From contig JAFRJJ010000023.1 of NCBI GenBank assembly GCA_017432325.1, forward strand, positions 1 through 64,000: DNA of 64,000 bases. The letters run 5' to 3'. This DNA comes from Solobacterium sp. Its GTDB lineage: Bacteria > Bacillota_I > Bacilli_A > Erysipelotrichales > Erysipelotrichaceae. The notes under the pieces are model-generated. The model saw nothing but the letters and a program-made list of their open reading frames with translations. It ran no database searches and was not told where the DNA came from. Made by a program: the position numbers and the translations under genes. Shown here one piece after another: positions 42,143-50,033 of this stretch (positions within the stretch are counted from its first letter, which is position 1; each line of letters begins with the position of its first letter).

Positions 42143-43820
42143 AATAGACCACCTCCTCTAATAAGTCTTTTGAATACATAGCAATATCAAATGCAAAAAA
42201 GCCATCTGTTTTAAGCGTTCTTTCCTCTAGCTTAAAAAATACAACGTTGCCGTTGCTATCAATCTTGCTGCCGCAGTTGTTTGTATACCATCGCATAATC
42301 GCGCTGTCTCCGTATATGATCCGGCCCTCCGCGAATAGTGTCTGAATAAAAGGTCCGATAATCGTACTGATGGAAGATACGCGGCGTATCAGGCGGACAA
42401 TTCCGCCGGGGTTCTGCTTCGTCTCCTCGTACCATCCTCTTGCTTCGAAAAGTGGCCGTATCAGCGTCCAGCGGTACATATCCAGTGTGATCTTTTTTAC
42501 GTCGTAGAGAGTCATCAGACGTTCGATTTCGTCGCATATCGGCTCAATTGGAATCGCCGGCTCATCAATAACGTCGTAATCAGTAAATCCGAGTGTTCCC
42601 CAATACTGCTCTGCTGGGAAATGGATTTCGCCCCACCGAGGGTTTCGCTTATTTAGCCATGAGTGCTGCTTCCATACATAAGCATCGTCGTCTGTCTTTG
42701 TCAAAATACCAACGCTCGCAAAGTCTCTGATATCTGCATAATCCAACGCAATAATCGCTGGCTGACCTGCTGTATCTGGAACTGGCCGTGGTGTTCTGGC
42801 TTCGAGTTCTTCCGCCGTTTTGCCGACATATGAGCATCGCAGGATGTCCTGCTGTGAAGCAACTGCTTCCATTTCCGGTGGATTTTCCGGCAAATTGCAG
42901 CGCATCGTAATGTATTCTGGCCATAGTTTTGGCTGTGCCTTTGCTTTGATATAGTCCAGCTTTATCTGCGATTCCAAAATCGGCATAAATTCCATGCTTG
43001 GGTTTGCTTTGTGCATGGCGGTCATATCGTCAGCTTCTGCCTTGTCGTCCAGCCGGCATATAAAAGGGAAAAGGCCTGTCAGGTTTTCCGCTCCGTGAAG
43101 CACTTTATGTGCCTCCAGCAGCTTGTCATCGAGCGGCCCGCCCCGTACATAACCGCTTGTCGTAATCGTTATAATGCGCGGGTTTTTAATCTTTCCGAGA
43201 CCGCTCGTGAAGACGCTGATCTGGTCGTAGTTTTCGTATGTATGCAACTCGTTGAAAACAACCATGCCAGTCTGCTTCCCGTATTTTGTCGTCGCCTTGC
43301 TCGTGTTATATCGCAGTGTGCTGTGCGTCGCCAAGTTTGTACATTTTTCCAAAGTGGTTCTAAATTTTCCTGCAAACTTTGCGTTTTTATACAGTTTGTT
43401 GTAAACCACCATGTATGTGTTCTTTGCCGGATCTTCCGAATTGGCAACGATGTCGACGTTGTAGCCCTGTACGCCGTACATTGGTGTCTGAAAAAAGTTT
43501 GCTACTGGTGCAATCAGACCGTCCTTTCCATTTCCGCGTCCTTCCATGATCAGAAATTCTGGAAATACTGGCTCGCCATCTTCTTTCTTATAAAGAAAAA
43601 GGTGGCTGATAATAAAACGCTGATACGGAAAAAGGCTGTAGTAGTTTGCCTCGCAGTACCTGATGCAATTCTTGAGCTGCTGGTCATTGAGGAAAATGTC
43701 ATCCCGTCTAAGCGTTGGCTCCGTAACATTAGCAATCAGGAGCTTTCTGTCTCGGTTTATCCAGTCTGGGTGCTCAGCCATGTAGCCGATGTAGCTCTCT
43801 ATATAATCACAGGAGATCAT
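42135..43820 (-). CDS. Terminase large subunit
   Basis: A 561-aa packaging ATPase-nuclease. The Walker A variant is 'EGRGNGKDGLIAPV', the Walker B region 'GMVVFNELHTYEN', and nuclease-domain Asp residues lie in 'AIIALDYADIRDFAS' and 'KKITLDMYRW'. It belongs to the HK97/phi-SLT Terminase_1 type, usually associated with cos packaging. It follows the small subunit by nine bases. Confidence 0.95.
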   Translation of the reverse strand: MISCDYIESYIGYMAEHPDWINRDRKLLIANVTEPTLRRDDIFLNDQQLKNCIRYCEANYYSLFPYQRFIISHLFLYKKEDGEPVFPEFLIMEGRGNGKDGLIAPVANFFQTPMYGVQGYNVDIVANSEDPAKNTYMVVYNKLYKNAKFAGKFRTTLEKCTNLATHSTLRYNTSKATTKYGKQTGMVVFNELHTYENYDQISVFTSGLGKIKNPRIITITTSGYVRGGPLDDKLLEAHKVLHGAENLTGLFPFICRLDDKAEADDMTAMHKANPSMEFMPILESQIKLDYIKAKAQPKLWPEYITMRCNLPENPPEMEAVASQQDILRCSYVGKTAEELEARTPRPVPDTAGQPAIIALDYADIRDFASVGILTKTDDDAYVWKQHSWLNKRNPRWGEIHFPAEQYWGTLGFTDYDVIDEPAIPIEPICDEIERLMTLYDVKKITLDMYRWTLIRPLFEARGWYEETKQNPGGIVRLIRRVSSISTIIGPFIQTLFAEGRIIYGDSAIMRWYTNNCGSKIDSNGNVVFFKLEERTLKTDGFFAFDIAMYSKDLLEEVVYYV

Positions 43821-43829
43821 GTGGTCTCC

Positions 43830-44186
43830 TCACATGTACTCATCCCAGTCGTTTTCCGGTTCATCCTGGCGCTGCACTTCCAGTTTGTTTTTCTGTCCAA
43901 GGTACTGCTTGCCAAGCCAGATCGCCATGTTCGCATTCTTTTCGGCCATCTTCCATTGTGCCCGTCTGAGTGATACCTTGCCCGCTTCTCGCTTCTCTGC
44001 GTAGACTTCTTTCCAGGGCTTGCCATACTCGCGCTTGCACCACCTGGTCAGCGTTTTGTCTGATACTCCAAACCAGCCGCATATTTCTTCTTGTGTGCAC
44101 TGGAGTTTGCATAAGTTTTCAAACTGAGTGCGGTCTATGTTAGCGAGAGGCCGGCCGATTTTTGCTTCTTCTTTTTCGTTTGTCAT
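43830..44186 (-). CDS. Terminase small subunit
   Basis: A 118-aa DNA-binding protein with an N-terminal HTH ('FENLCKLQCTQEEICGWFGVSDKTLTRWCK') and a helical oligomerisation part ('KVSLRRAQWKMAEKNANMAIWLGKQYLGQ'), quoted as family blocks. It recognises the packaging site. ATG 44186 is selected by AGAGGAGGGG; the longer frame from 44252 overlaps the methyltransferase gene. Confidence 0.88.
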   Translation of the reverse strand: MTNEKEEAKIGRPLANIDRTQFENLCKLQCTQEEICGWFGVSDKTLTRWCKREYGKPWKEVYAEKREAGKVSLRRAQWKMAEKNANMAIWLGKQYLGQKNKLEVQRQDEPENDWDEYM

Positions 44187-44206
44187 AATGCCCCTCCTCT
44201 TTTCAT

Positions 44207-45517
44207 TCAATCTGTAAGCTTTTCTGCTTTTTGACCGGTGTAAGTTTCCCATCGGTCGATTATGACATCTACATAGCGTGGATCAAATTCCATTACTCTG
44301 CATTTTCTGTGCAGCTGTTCGCATGCTATGACGGTTGTCCCGGATCCTCCAAAGAGATCAAGGACGACATCTCCCTGTCTGCTGCTGTTTCTAATCAGCC
44401 GTCCAAAAAGCGGGACTGGCTTCATCGTCGGATGCAGATCTGCTTTGCGCGGTTTGTCTTCATATATAACTGATGAATTATCAATGATCTTATGCAGCAG
44501 CGCCTGAAGCTCTGCTTTGCTCATCTCATCAATCTTTTCCGTACAATCGAGAACTGAGGTTTTGTAGTCGCCATCGACGCGATTGAATGAATGTTTTTGA
44601 TTCCATCCATATAAAATGGGCTCATGCCGGTAATCGTAGTCAAGACGTCCCATCGAAAACACTGCTGCGTTTTTTACCCAGACAAGCTCGTGCTTAACTT
44701 GCCATCCGGCTTCCTGCGCGCTCATCATCATCATCATCATATGAGTACCGCCCTGCGGCATGGTTACATATATGCTGCAATCATCCGCTGCATTATGAAG
44801 CGCGTTTGCAAAGGCTGGAATCCATAAATCGTGAGCTGTCTGCTCATCAGTTTTGTTCTCTGCATCTCCTGCAATATTTTCGGTGATGCGTCCTGATTTT
44901 TGTATCTTTTCAAGTGCTTTGTTTTTATCGCCGATTGCTACGTTATATGGTGGGTCAGTGATAAACAAGTTTGCCTGAAAGCCGCCCATTAATTTCTCAA
45001 CGTCTTCTGGCTTCGTGCTGTCGCCACACATCAGAACATGATCTCCGAGTAAATATATGTCTCCTAGTTTTGAACGTGGCTCTGCTGGCAGTGCTGCATC
45101 AAAATCATCGTCTTCCGGTACTGGATCATCTGTGACCGATTCCTGAATATCAAATCCAAAATCGGACATATCATACGAGAAGATGCTGTCTAATTCGCCA
45201 TTTAATAAATCAAGATCAAAGCCGGAATTCATCGTCAGCTGATTATGGATTAACGTGTATGCTTTGCGCTGCTCATCTGTGAGATGATCAAGCCTTATGA
45301 CTGGCACTTCATCCATGCCGAGGCGCTGGCATGCAAGAAGACGGCCATGGCCCTCTACAACCAGATTATTGTCGCCCCATACAGCAATCGGATCATCCAT
45401 CCCGAATGCTTCGATTGATTTGATGATCTGCTGTATCTGTGATTCTGGATGCTGCTTTGCATTTTTATCGTACGGAGTAAGATCCGCTGTCTTCATGTAT
45501 TCAATCTTTAAACTCAT
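44207..45517 (-). CDS. ParB-like domain fused to DNA methyltransferase
   Basis: A 436-aa two-domain protein. Residues 1 to about 95 are a ParB/Srx-type domain ('DKNAKQHPESQIQQIIKSI', 'LVVEGHGRLLACQRLGMDEV'). Residues about 165-436 are a beta-class amino-methyltransferase: 'FITDPPYNVAIGD' (DPPY catalytic motif) comes before 'VVLDLFGGSGTTVIACEQL' (SAM site). It would methylate adenine-N6 or cytosine-N4, probably protecting phage DNA. This fusion is common beside terminase genes. A prophage MetK-like gene lies 1.9 kb upstream. Confidence 0.92.
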   Translation of the reverse strand: MSLKIEYMKTADLTPYDKNAKQHPESQIQQIIKSIEAFGMDDPIAVWGDNNLVVEGHGRLLACQRLGMDEVPVIRLDHLTDEQRKAYTLIHNQLTMNSGFDLDLLNGELDSIFSYDMSDFGFDIQESVTDDPVPEDDDFDAALPAEPRSKLGDIYLLGDHVLMCGDSTKPEDVEKLMGGFQANLFITDPPYNVAIGDKNKALEKIQKSGRITENIAGDAENKTDEQTAHDLWIPAFANALHNAADDCSIYVTMPQGGTHMMMMMMSAQEAGWQVKHELVWVKNAAVFSMGRLDYDYRHEPILYGWNQKHSFNRVDGDYKTSVLDCTEKIDEMSKAELQALLHKIIDNSSVIYEDKPRKADLHPTMKPVPLFGRLIRNSSRQGDVVLDLFGGSGTTVIACEQLHRKCRVMEFDPRYVDVIIDRWETYTGQKAEKLTD

Positions 45518-45639
45518 CTCACGTTTTGTCCTCTATATGTACTGCTGCCTCATAAAAAAAGCGGAAAAAGTAATTTTTCAAAATTTTCTCCGTTGTCGAC
45601 CCTACGCCTCTGTTCTCCACCTGGCAGATTTTCGCGTAG

Positions 45640-45665
45640 AATTTTGCCGGGGGGTATGGTATATC
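45640..45665. other. Candidate cos region
   Basis: A run of six G (C on the minus strand) next to a CCGG in the 145-base spacer between the HNH gene and the methyltransferase gene. In HNH-terminase phages the cohesive-end site often lies beside the HNH gene and is G/C-rich. This is suggestive only; no ends can be mapped from sequence. Confidence 0.3.
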
Positions 45666-46014
45666 ACCAGAACTCCTGCCATTGCTTTGGACGTTTTGCT
45701 TCAGCATGCTCAGCTTTAATGCTGTCCGGATCTCTGCCATGAATGCGATTGTGGCATGAGATGCACACGCTCTCAAGGTTGTTGTCATCGAGTGCCAGCT
45801 CTGGATAGTCCTTCAGCTCTTTGATGTGGTGTACCTGCTGAGCATAGTGAATGTATCTGTCTTTGCCAATCAGGATCTCACCTGTCTCTGCGGCTCGAAG
45901 CAATCTATTCCGGCACTCCTGGCACTCGAAGTTGTCCCGAGCCAAAATAAAAGCACGTTTCCGTTTCCAGTCCGCGCTGTTGTAGAACTTCTTAGCTTCT
46001 TTCTCTGTTAGCAT
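45664..46014 (-). CDS. HNH endonuclease of the packaging module
   Basis: A 116-aa HNH nuclease: 'FYNSADWKRKRAFILARDNFECQEC' in the N-terminal zinc-ribbon part, 'AQQVHHIKELKDYPELALDDNNLESVC' with the HH/N core and 'SCHNRIHGRD' with the last His, quoted in short blocks. These proteins bind and aid the terminase at cos in HK97-like phages. Four Cys (two CxxC) suggest a structural zinc. The start follows a weak AAGAAAG. Confidence 0.88.
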   Translation of the reverse strand: MLTEKEAKKFYNSADWKRKRAFILARDNFECQECRNRLLRAAETGEILIGKDRYIHYAQQVHHIKELKDYPELALDDNNLESVCISCHNRIHGRDPDSIKAEHAEAKRPKQWQEFW

Positions 46015-46081
46015 TCTTAGCCAACTTTCTTATGATATCAGTATATAAGGTATAACGTGTGCGAGTGCACAATGCTCCTTA

Positions 46082-46513
46082 TTATATGTGATACAAAGGT
46101 ATCGTGCTCAGTATTGCCTGCACTCTGCGTCTGACTGTCTCTCTAGACATGAAGTGCTTATCGCAGATCTGCTCATATGTAGTGCATGGTGTCATATAGT
46201 ACTCGTGTATGAGCTGCTGATCTTCGTCGCTATATGCCAGCAGTGCATCGTCGATCTGACGCAAGTAAGTTCTTAATGCTGCTGCCTGAGCTTCCTTCTC
46301 ATCGCGTTTTTCCATGAGTACCAGAAGCTGATGCTCTCTGTCTGTATGGCCTCCTGGCACTCCGCCCCAGCTAACGCCGCGCACTCCGGCCATGCTGTAG
46401 TCGAGTACTGCGATGTCGTCATCAAGTTCTGCCAGCTCTCTGGCGTGGTACCTATATCCGCGCAGCATGCCATCTGCTGCTGCTATCCGGTCACGATCTG
46501 TCTGTGTAATCAT
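46082..46513 (-). CDS. Late transcriptional regulator (RinA/ArpU or sigma-70 region 4-like)
   Basis: A 143-aa protein. Its N-terminal part is helical ('RDRIAAADGMLRGYRYHAREL'), followed by 'LRTYLRQIDDALLAYSDEDQ' and a C-terminal HTH ('TYEQICDKHFMSRETVRRRVQAIL'). Proteins of this pattern stand directly upstream of the HNH-terminase genes in Bacillota phages and switch on late transcription. It has its own Shine-Dalgarno. It is the best candidate activator for the late operon. Confidence 0.75.
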   Translation of the reverse strand: MITQTDRDRIAAADGMLRGYRYHARELAELDDDIAVLDYSMAGVRGVSWGGVPGGHTDREHQLLVLMEKRDEKEAQAAALRTYLRQIDDALLAYSDEDQQLIHEYYMTPCTTYEQICDKHFMSRETVRRRVQAILSTIPLYHI

Positions 46514-46592
46514 CCTGTCTCCTTTAATCTAAATTGCAATCCCAGTAACGAAAAAGCTCGTTTTGGTGCATAATCATGCGATCTAAAATCGC

Positions 46593-46648
46593 GAAAAAGT
46601 GAAAAAATGAGGACATAGCAAATATATGCCTCAAGATTTCACTTTTTC
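46593..46648 (-). terminator. Perfect 12-bp inverted repeat between early and late regions
   Basis: GAAAAAGTGAAA pairs perfectly with TTTCACTTTTTC, with an inner TGAGG/CCTCA stem. On the minus strand it ends in TTTTTC. It lies between the 83-aa gene and the late regulator, so it may end early transcription. Confidence 0.7.
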
Positions 46649-46678
46649 TGCTGGTGTATTGTGGTCTATCTGGTGCGA

Positions 46679-46930
46679 TCAGAGCGCACATGCCGCTGCT
46701 GCCGGTGTGCAATGTGCTGGTGTGATACGCTTAAAAATGTACGTCCAGCCGGTATACGTTTTTACGTATGTAATGAATCCGTCCGGGTCCATTTTGGCTT
46801 CGGTCCAGACTGAGTGCTGGAGCTTTGCAATAATCGGTCCATAAGAAGCAAGGCACATGTACCGGCACTCCGGCACAAAAAAATCGCCTTCAGGCGTGAG
46901 AGTAAGCTGCGAAATTAATGTGGTTTTCAT
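46679..46930 (-). CDS. Phage protein of unknown function (83 aa)
   Basis: An 83-aa protein ('LTPEGDFFVPECRYMCLASYG', 'DGFITYVKTYTGWTYIFKR') with a strong Shine-Dalgarno (AAAGGAG). No family is recognised. It is the last gene of the early run, just before the inverted repeat that separates early and late regions. Confidence 0.7.
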   Translation of the reverse strand: MKTTLISQLTLTPEGDFFVPECRYMCLASYGPIIAKLQHSVWTEAKMDPDGFITYVKTYTGWTYIFKRITPAHCTPAAAACAL

Positions 46931-46947
46931 AAAAAATATTCTCCTTT

Positions 46948-47412
46948 CTATTCATTTTCTTTCGGCGGTTCAATGGGTTCTGCTGGCTTAATTGAGATAA
47001 AAATCCCAGACATTTTATAAAACTGTTTGTATAAACGAAGGTCTACGACGAATGAATCATCAGCAAAAAACCTGCAGCTCATGAGTGCATCCATGATCTC
47101 CTTGCTGCTGTTATCTAAGTCAGGGCGCGTAGTTTTCCATAACGCTGAGCCATCTTTTGCTAATTTTGCATCTGCCTTCCGGTATGGATAGTACAAGCCG
47201 ATTGTGACACTGAGTGGGCCCTCCAGCGGCGTTTTCGGTGCGTATGGCATGAAAGCTTTTTCCAAAATCTGGCGTGCATCCTGGAGCTTCTGATCACGGT
47301 ATACGCTGATCTTTCCGCGCTTGCTGATCGTTACTCTGTGATGATCCTGAGCGGTTACTGTAGGTGGTTTTGGCATCTCTGCGACGAAGGTAATCGATGA
47401 AGTGGGGCTCAT
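46948..47412 (-). CDS. RusA-family Holliday junction resolvase
   Basis: A 154-aa endonuclease that resolves recombination and replication intermediates. The RusA signature is 'TTRPDLDNSSKEIMDALMSC' followed by 'FADDSFVVDLRLYKQFYK' with the catalytic Asp residues; 'SVTIGLYYPYRKADAKL' precedes it. ATG 47412 overlaps the upstream TGA (ATGA) after a GGAGTGGG, which favours it over 47427. Size is normal for phage RusA. Confidence 0.9.
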   Translation of the reverse strand: MSPTSSITFVAEMPKPPTVTAQDHHRVTISKRGKISVYRDQKLQDARQILEKAFMPYAPKTPLEGPLSVTIGLYYPYRKADAKLAKDGSALWKTTRPDLDNSSKEIMDALMSCRFFADDSFVVDLRLYKQFYKMSGIFISIKPAEPIEPPKENE

Positions 47413-48197
47413 CCGACAAGCCCCCACTCCGCCATTTTTTCAAAACCGCCGAGCATTTTGATGTAGCGTCTTGCGGTCTCTACGATCTCACTGTACGGAA
47501 TTCCATTTACCTCGGTATCACCGATTGCACAGCACAACTCTACGGGTTTGCCGGTCTGCTGCGCTTTGAGCCAGGCATAGATGGTGATACTTACATCTGC
47601 TTTGCTGAGGTCTTTTCCATGAATGCCTCCGCCGGTAATCGAGTCTGCAAGATCCGATCCAAGCTTTCTGTTTGTTGCTCCTGAGTCTACCCAGATGCCG
47701 CCAGTCCAGGGCCCCAAAGGATTGATTTCTGCACCGGGGAAGTCCTTTGCCAGATCCTCTTTTTCGGCGCGACTCTGGCAGATGATCAGGCGCCTTTCGT
47801 CCAAAATATACTTTCCGTCTGATGGATATTTCTCGTAAATTTTATGTGCGATTGCGCAGAGCTGAGCCTGTTCAAACGTTACTGGAACCCCCCTAAAAAT
47901 TCCATTGTCTCCGCAGCGAAGCTCAAATTTCTGGTTCTCTGCCAGATGCTTGTCCTGGCGATGCTCATCGTAATGCAGAATAATATTCTCTCCCGTGATC
48001 CGCTTGCAGACTGCAAGGACTTTGTCGTATTCGAGCGGTGTGTCTGTCTCTGCGATAATGTACACGTGACCGTGACCAACGAGGACCTCAACCGCGATGT
48101 GCGGGTTTTCCGTCTCTGCGTATGCCAGGTCTACCAGGGCTCCGGCAATGCGGTCGGCGATCTTATCAGGGTGTGCGGGGTTTACTTTTTCGAACAT
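47409..48197 (-). CDS. Short S-adenosylmethionine synthetase (MetK-like), prophage-encoded
   Basis: A 262-aa protein clearly related to methionine adenosyltransferase (usually 380-400 aa). Visible MetK signatures are 'NPAHPDKIADRIAGALVDLA' (His, Asp, Lys of the ATP site), 'ELRCGDNGIFRGVP' (GAGDQG-type loop), 'VDSGATNRKLGSDLADSITG' and 'GGGIHGKDLSKADVS' (the GGGAFSGKDPTKVD loop). It lacks parts of the canonical central domain but keeps the catalytic positions. It could supply S-adenosylmethionine for the phage methyltransferase at 44207-45517. A Shine-Dalgarno (AAGGAGG) precedes it. Confidence 0.85.
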   Translation of the reverse strand: MFEKVNPAHPDKIADRIAGALVDLAYAETENPHIAVEVLVGHGHVYIIAETDTPLEYDKVLAVCKRITGENIILHYDEHRQDKHLAENQKFELRCGDNGIFRGVPVTFEQAQLCAIAHKIYEKYPSDGKYILDERRLIICQSRAEKEDLAKDFPGAEINPLGPWTGGIWVDSGATNRKLGSDLADSITGGGIHGKDLSKADVSITIYAWLKAQQTGKPVELCCAIGDTEVNGIPYSEIVETARRYIKMLGGFEKMAEWGLVG

Positions 48198-48215
48198 TAT
48201 ATATACCTCCTTATA

Positions 48216-48434
48216 TCAAAAAAGCGCGAGCTGTTCTGCGCTGTCCTGGTGCTCTGGTTCTGCTTCCAGCCAGCGCAGCAAAGCGCACAGACCAGCGTCG
48301 CGTGAATCGATGTGTTCTGTATGTATCACCTGTCCGTGGTACCACACGATGGCTGAATAAAAGCCTTCATGAATGTCACAAACGAGACCGATGTCTTTCA
48401 AACTATAAAGATCCTTATTCTTTTTCTTTTCCAT
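48216..48434 (-). CDS. Small phage protein (72 aa)
   Basis: A 72-aa protein: basic start 'MEKKKNKDLYSLKDIGLV', then 'FYSAIVWYHGQVIHTEHID' and 'CALLRWLEAEPEHQDS'. No family is recognised. It begins 20 bases inside the preceding gene, with AAAGGAC as ribosome site. It belongs to the cluster of short early genes upstream of the MetK-like gene. Confidence 0.7.
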   Translation of the reverse strand: MEKKKNKDLYSLKDIGLVCDIHEGFYSAIVWYHGQVIHTEHIDSRDAGLCALLRWLEAEPEHQDSAEQLALF

Positions 48435-48654
48435 TGTTAAGTCCTTTCTTCAACGTTTTAGCGTATGTTTTTATCATGCGAATGTACAAAATCGCCGTGC
48501 CTGTATCACCGGATCTGACTGCCTGCACAGTGGGTTCACAGTGTTCGATGATTGCCGTCAGGAGCTCTTCGCGCTGCTGTTCAGGTGTGATTTCCGGTCC
48601 AAAAGGTTCTTCGATCCATGAGCTGCCTGCCGGCTCGTCCATAACGTGAATCAT
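48415..48654 (-). CDS. Small acidic phage protein (79 aa)
   Basis: A 79-aa helical protein ('PEITPEQQREELLTAIIEHC', 'SGDTGTAILYIRMIKTYAK'). Its ATG overlaps the preceding TGA (ATGA), so translation is coupled. No known domain. Part of the string of short early genes. Confidence 0.68.
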   Translation of the reverse strand: MIHVMDEPAGSSWIEEPFGPEITPEQQREELLTAIIEHCEPTVQAVRSGDTGTAILYIRMIKTYAKTLKKGLNNGKEKE

Positions 48655-48878
48655 GATTCCCTCCCGACCTGCTGAAGTTTTTCTTCCAGCTTTTTGTGTT
48701 TTTTAGCTGACAAAAAAGACAGCTGCCATGCCGGCTGTCCGGCAAAGCGGCCTGGCACTTTGTAATATTTTTTGCAGCAGGAAGTGCTGCAGAATTTCCT
48801 TCTTCTATCGCCTGGCTGTGTGTGGACTTTGCGTCCGCAGTACTGGCAAAGGAATGTGTGGTCTTCAGTTCTATTCAT
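48651..48878 (-). CDS. Small zinc-finger-like phage protein (75 aa)
   Basis: A 75-aa protein with two Cys pairs, 'CQYCGRK' and 'CSTSCCKKYY', separated by about fifteen residues: a treble-clef or zinc-ribbon pattern often seen in phage DNA- or RNA-associated proteins. The C-terminal half is basic ('LSAKKHKKLEEKL'). ATG 48878 after AAGGACGG is preferred to the GTG at 48890; it overlaps the preceding stop by eight bases. Confidence 0.72.
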   Translation of the reverse strand: MNRTEDHTFLCQYCGRKVHTQPGDRRRKFCSTSCCKKYYKVPGRFAGQPAWQLSFLSAKKHKKLEEKLQQVGRES

Positions 48879-49104
48879 TGTATGAATCACCGTCCTTCTT
48901 GCTGAGGATGATCATCCTCTCTGTCCAGGCCTTCCGCCAGTCGTCAATGTTCGTATTTGGATCACTATATTTCTTAGCCCAGGCGGTCAAAGCTGGGTTG
49001 CGCGTTCCGGTGCGCGTTGTCTGCGTTACTGCGACAGCACGAACATATTCCGGTCCGAGTGCTCTGGTAGCAGGACGTACCTGCAATCTAAAATTATGCT
49101 TCAT
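48871..49104 (-). CDS. Small phage protein (77 aa)
   Basis: A 77-aa basic protein ('MKHNFRLQVRPATRALGPEY', 'PNTNIDDWRKAWTERMIIL') with a good Shine-Dalgarno (AAAGGAG). No recognised domain. Follows the HTH gene by four bases, in the same early unit. Confidence 0.68.
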   Translation of the reverse strand: MKHNFRLQVRPATRALGPEYVRAVAVTQTTRTGTRNPALTAWAKKYSDPNTNIDDWRKAWTERMIILSKKDGDSYNE

Positions 49105-49108
49105 TCTG

Positions 49109-49570
49109 TTATTCTCCTTTCTTCATATAAATGATGGCTGCGCGCTGGGTGCCAATAGGACATGTGCTGTAACGAAGTCCGATTGGTGCTCCGAGCGCTC
49201 TGTGTGTCTGTGTAAGTGCGTATGCGGCGCCCTTAGCAGCGATGAGGCCAGCGATGTCCGCTGAGCCATGACGGCGAATCAATCCTGCATAGAAGTCTGG
49301 ATCAGTTGCTGCGTCGTACGGCAGTACTGGCTGCGGCTTCGGTTTCGGTTTAGGGCCTTTTGGCAGCGGAACCTGTTCGCCGCGGGCGATTGCTTTCCGC
49401 GATTTCTGATCCGCGAAAAATTTAGAAATTGTCTGTTTAGAAACGCCGAGCTCATCGGCGATTGCGGTCATAGTAAGTCCAGCTTCAAACTGCTGGAGAA
49501 TGTATTTTCCGGTGTTGGATGGGGCCACTTCATAGTCGAGCGGCTCGACGATATATGTGCTTCTTCTCAT
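49109..49570 (-). CDS. HTH-containing phage protein next to the putative origin
   Basis: A 153-aa protein. Residues about 20-50 form a resolvase-like HTH ('FEAGLTMTAIADELGVSKQTISKFFAD'), followed by a basic Pro/Lys linker ('LPKGPKPKPKPQPVLP') and a C-terminal part with 'DFYAGLIRRHGSADIAGLIA'. ATG 49570 is chosen for GGAGACACC. It is the first gene after the iteron-rich region, so it could bind there; replication-initiation or repression are both possible. It is the only extra HTH regulator in the early region. Confidence 0.72.
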   Translation of the reverse strand: MRRSTYIVEPLDYEVAPSNTGKYILQQFEAGLTMTAIADELGVSKQTISKFFADQKSRKAIARGEQVPLPKGPKPKPKPQPVLPYDAATDPDFYAGLIRRHGSADIAGLIAAKGAAYALTQTHRALGAPIGLRYSTCPIGTQRAAIIYMKKGE

Positions 49571-49710
49571 AGGGTGTCTCCTTTCGTATATAGAATGCAA
49601 ATTGAAAGGCACTCTGGCGGATGTGTGCCGGGAGTGCCTGAGTGGGTGTTGATGGTGTGCGTATGGGTGAAAAAAATGATCACAGGGGTGTGTGAGGAGC
49701 CCCGGATCAT

Positions 49711-50020
49711 CTACAAACTACAAAACTACAAACTTTTCCTATTAATTATAAATACTGCGTATATTTACGGTTTTTAACCTAAAAATCATTAATTTTATAA
49801 ACTGTTTATTTGGTTGTAGCAAATGTAGCAGATGCTCAAAAACAGCATATTTATGCGCTTTTTGCTCTCACATTCTTTGCTACATTCTTACTACATTTGC
49901 TACAATCTCTGGTCACATCCGCTACAAACCGCCACTACAACCGCTACAAACTTTTTGAGAATGTAGCAGATGTAGTGAGTTTGTAGTAGGAATGTAGTAG
50001 AGAATGTAGCACTGTTGTAG
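49711..50020. repeat. Iteron-rich probable replication origin
   Basis: Seventeen copies of the 5-mer TGTAG or its complement CTACA lie in about 310 bases: three CTACA at 49711-49730, two TGTAG at 49815-49828, six CTACA at 49880-49948, then six TGTAG at 49962-50020. The last two arrays face each other, and 49879-49900 is nearly complementary to 49989-50010. An AT-rich tract (49738-49805) adjoins. No gene fits here. Position beside helicase and primase genes suggests the origin. Confidence 0.7.
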
Positions 50021-50033
50021 CGGTTCCTGTGGT

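Noticed and set aside
43011-43973. 320-codon plus-strand frame in the terminase gene
   Set aside because: Shadow of the conserved terminase large subunit frame with a Cys/Phe/Val-rich product.
45519-45788. 89-codon frame overlapping the HNH gene and the candidate cos spacer
   Set aside because: Half of it is a shadow of the HNH frame and no Shine-Dalgarno precedes it.
46524-46712. 62-codon minus-strand frame across the inverted repeat
   Set aside because: Overlaps the end of the 83-aa gene and the hairpin; composition unlike a phage protein and no ribosome site.
47409-48197. Complete cellular metK captured by the phage
   Set aside because: The frame is about 120 residues shorter than cellular MetK and its motifs diverge, so it is a phage-type relative and not a recent host copy.
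49711-50020. CRISPR-like array
   Set aside because: Cores are only five bases, in both orientations, with irregular spacing and no uniform spacers; iterons explain them better.
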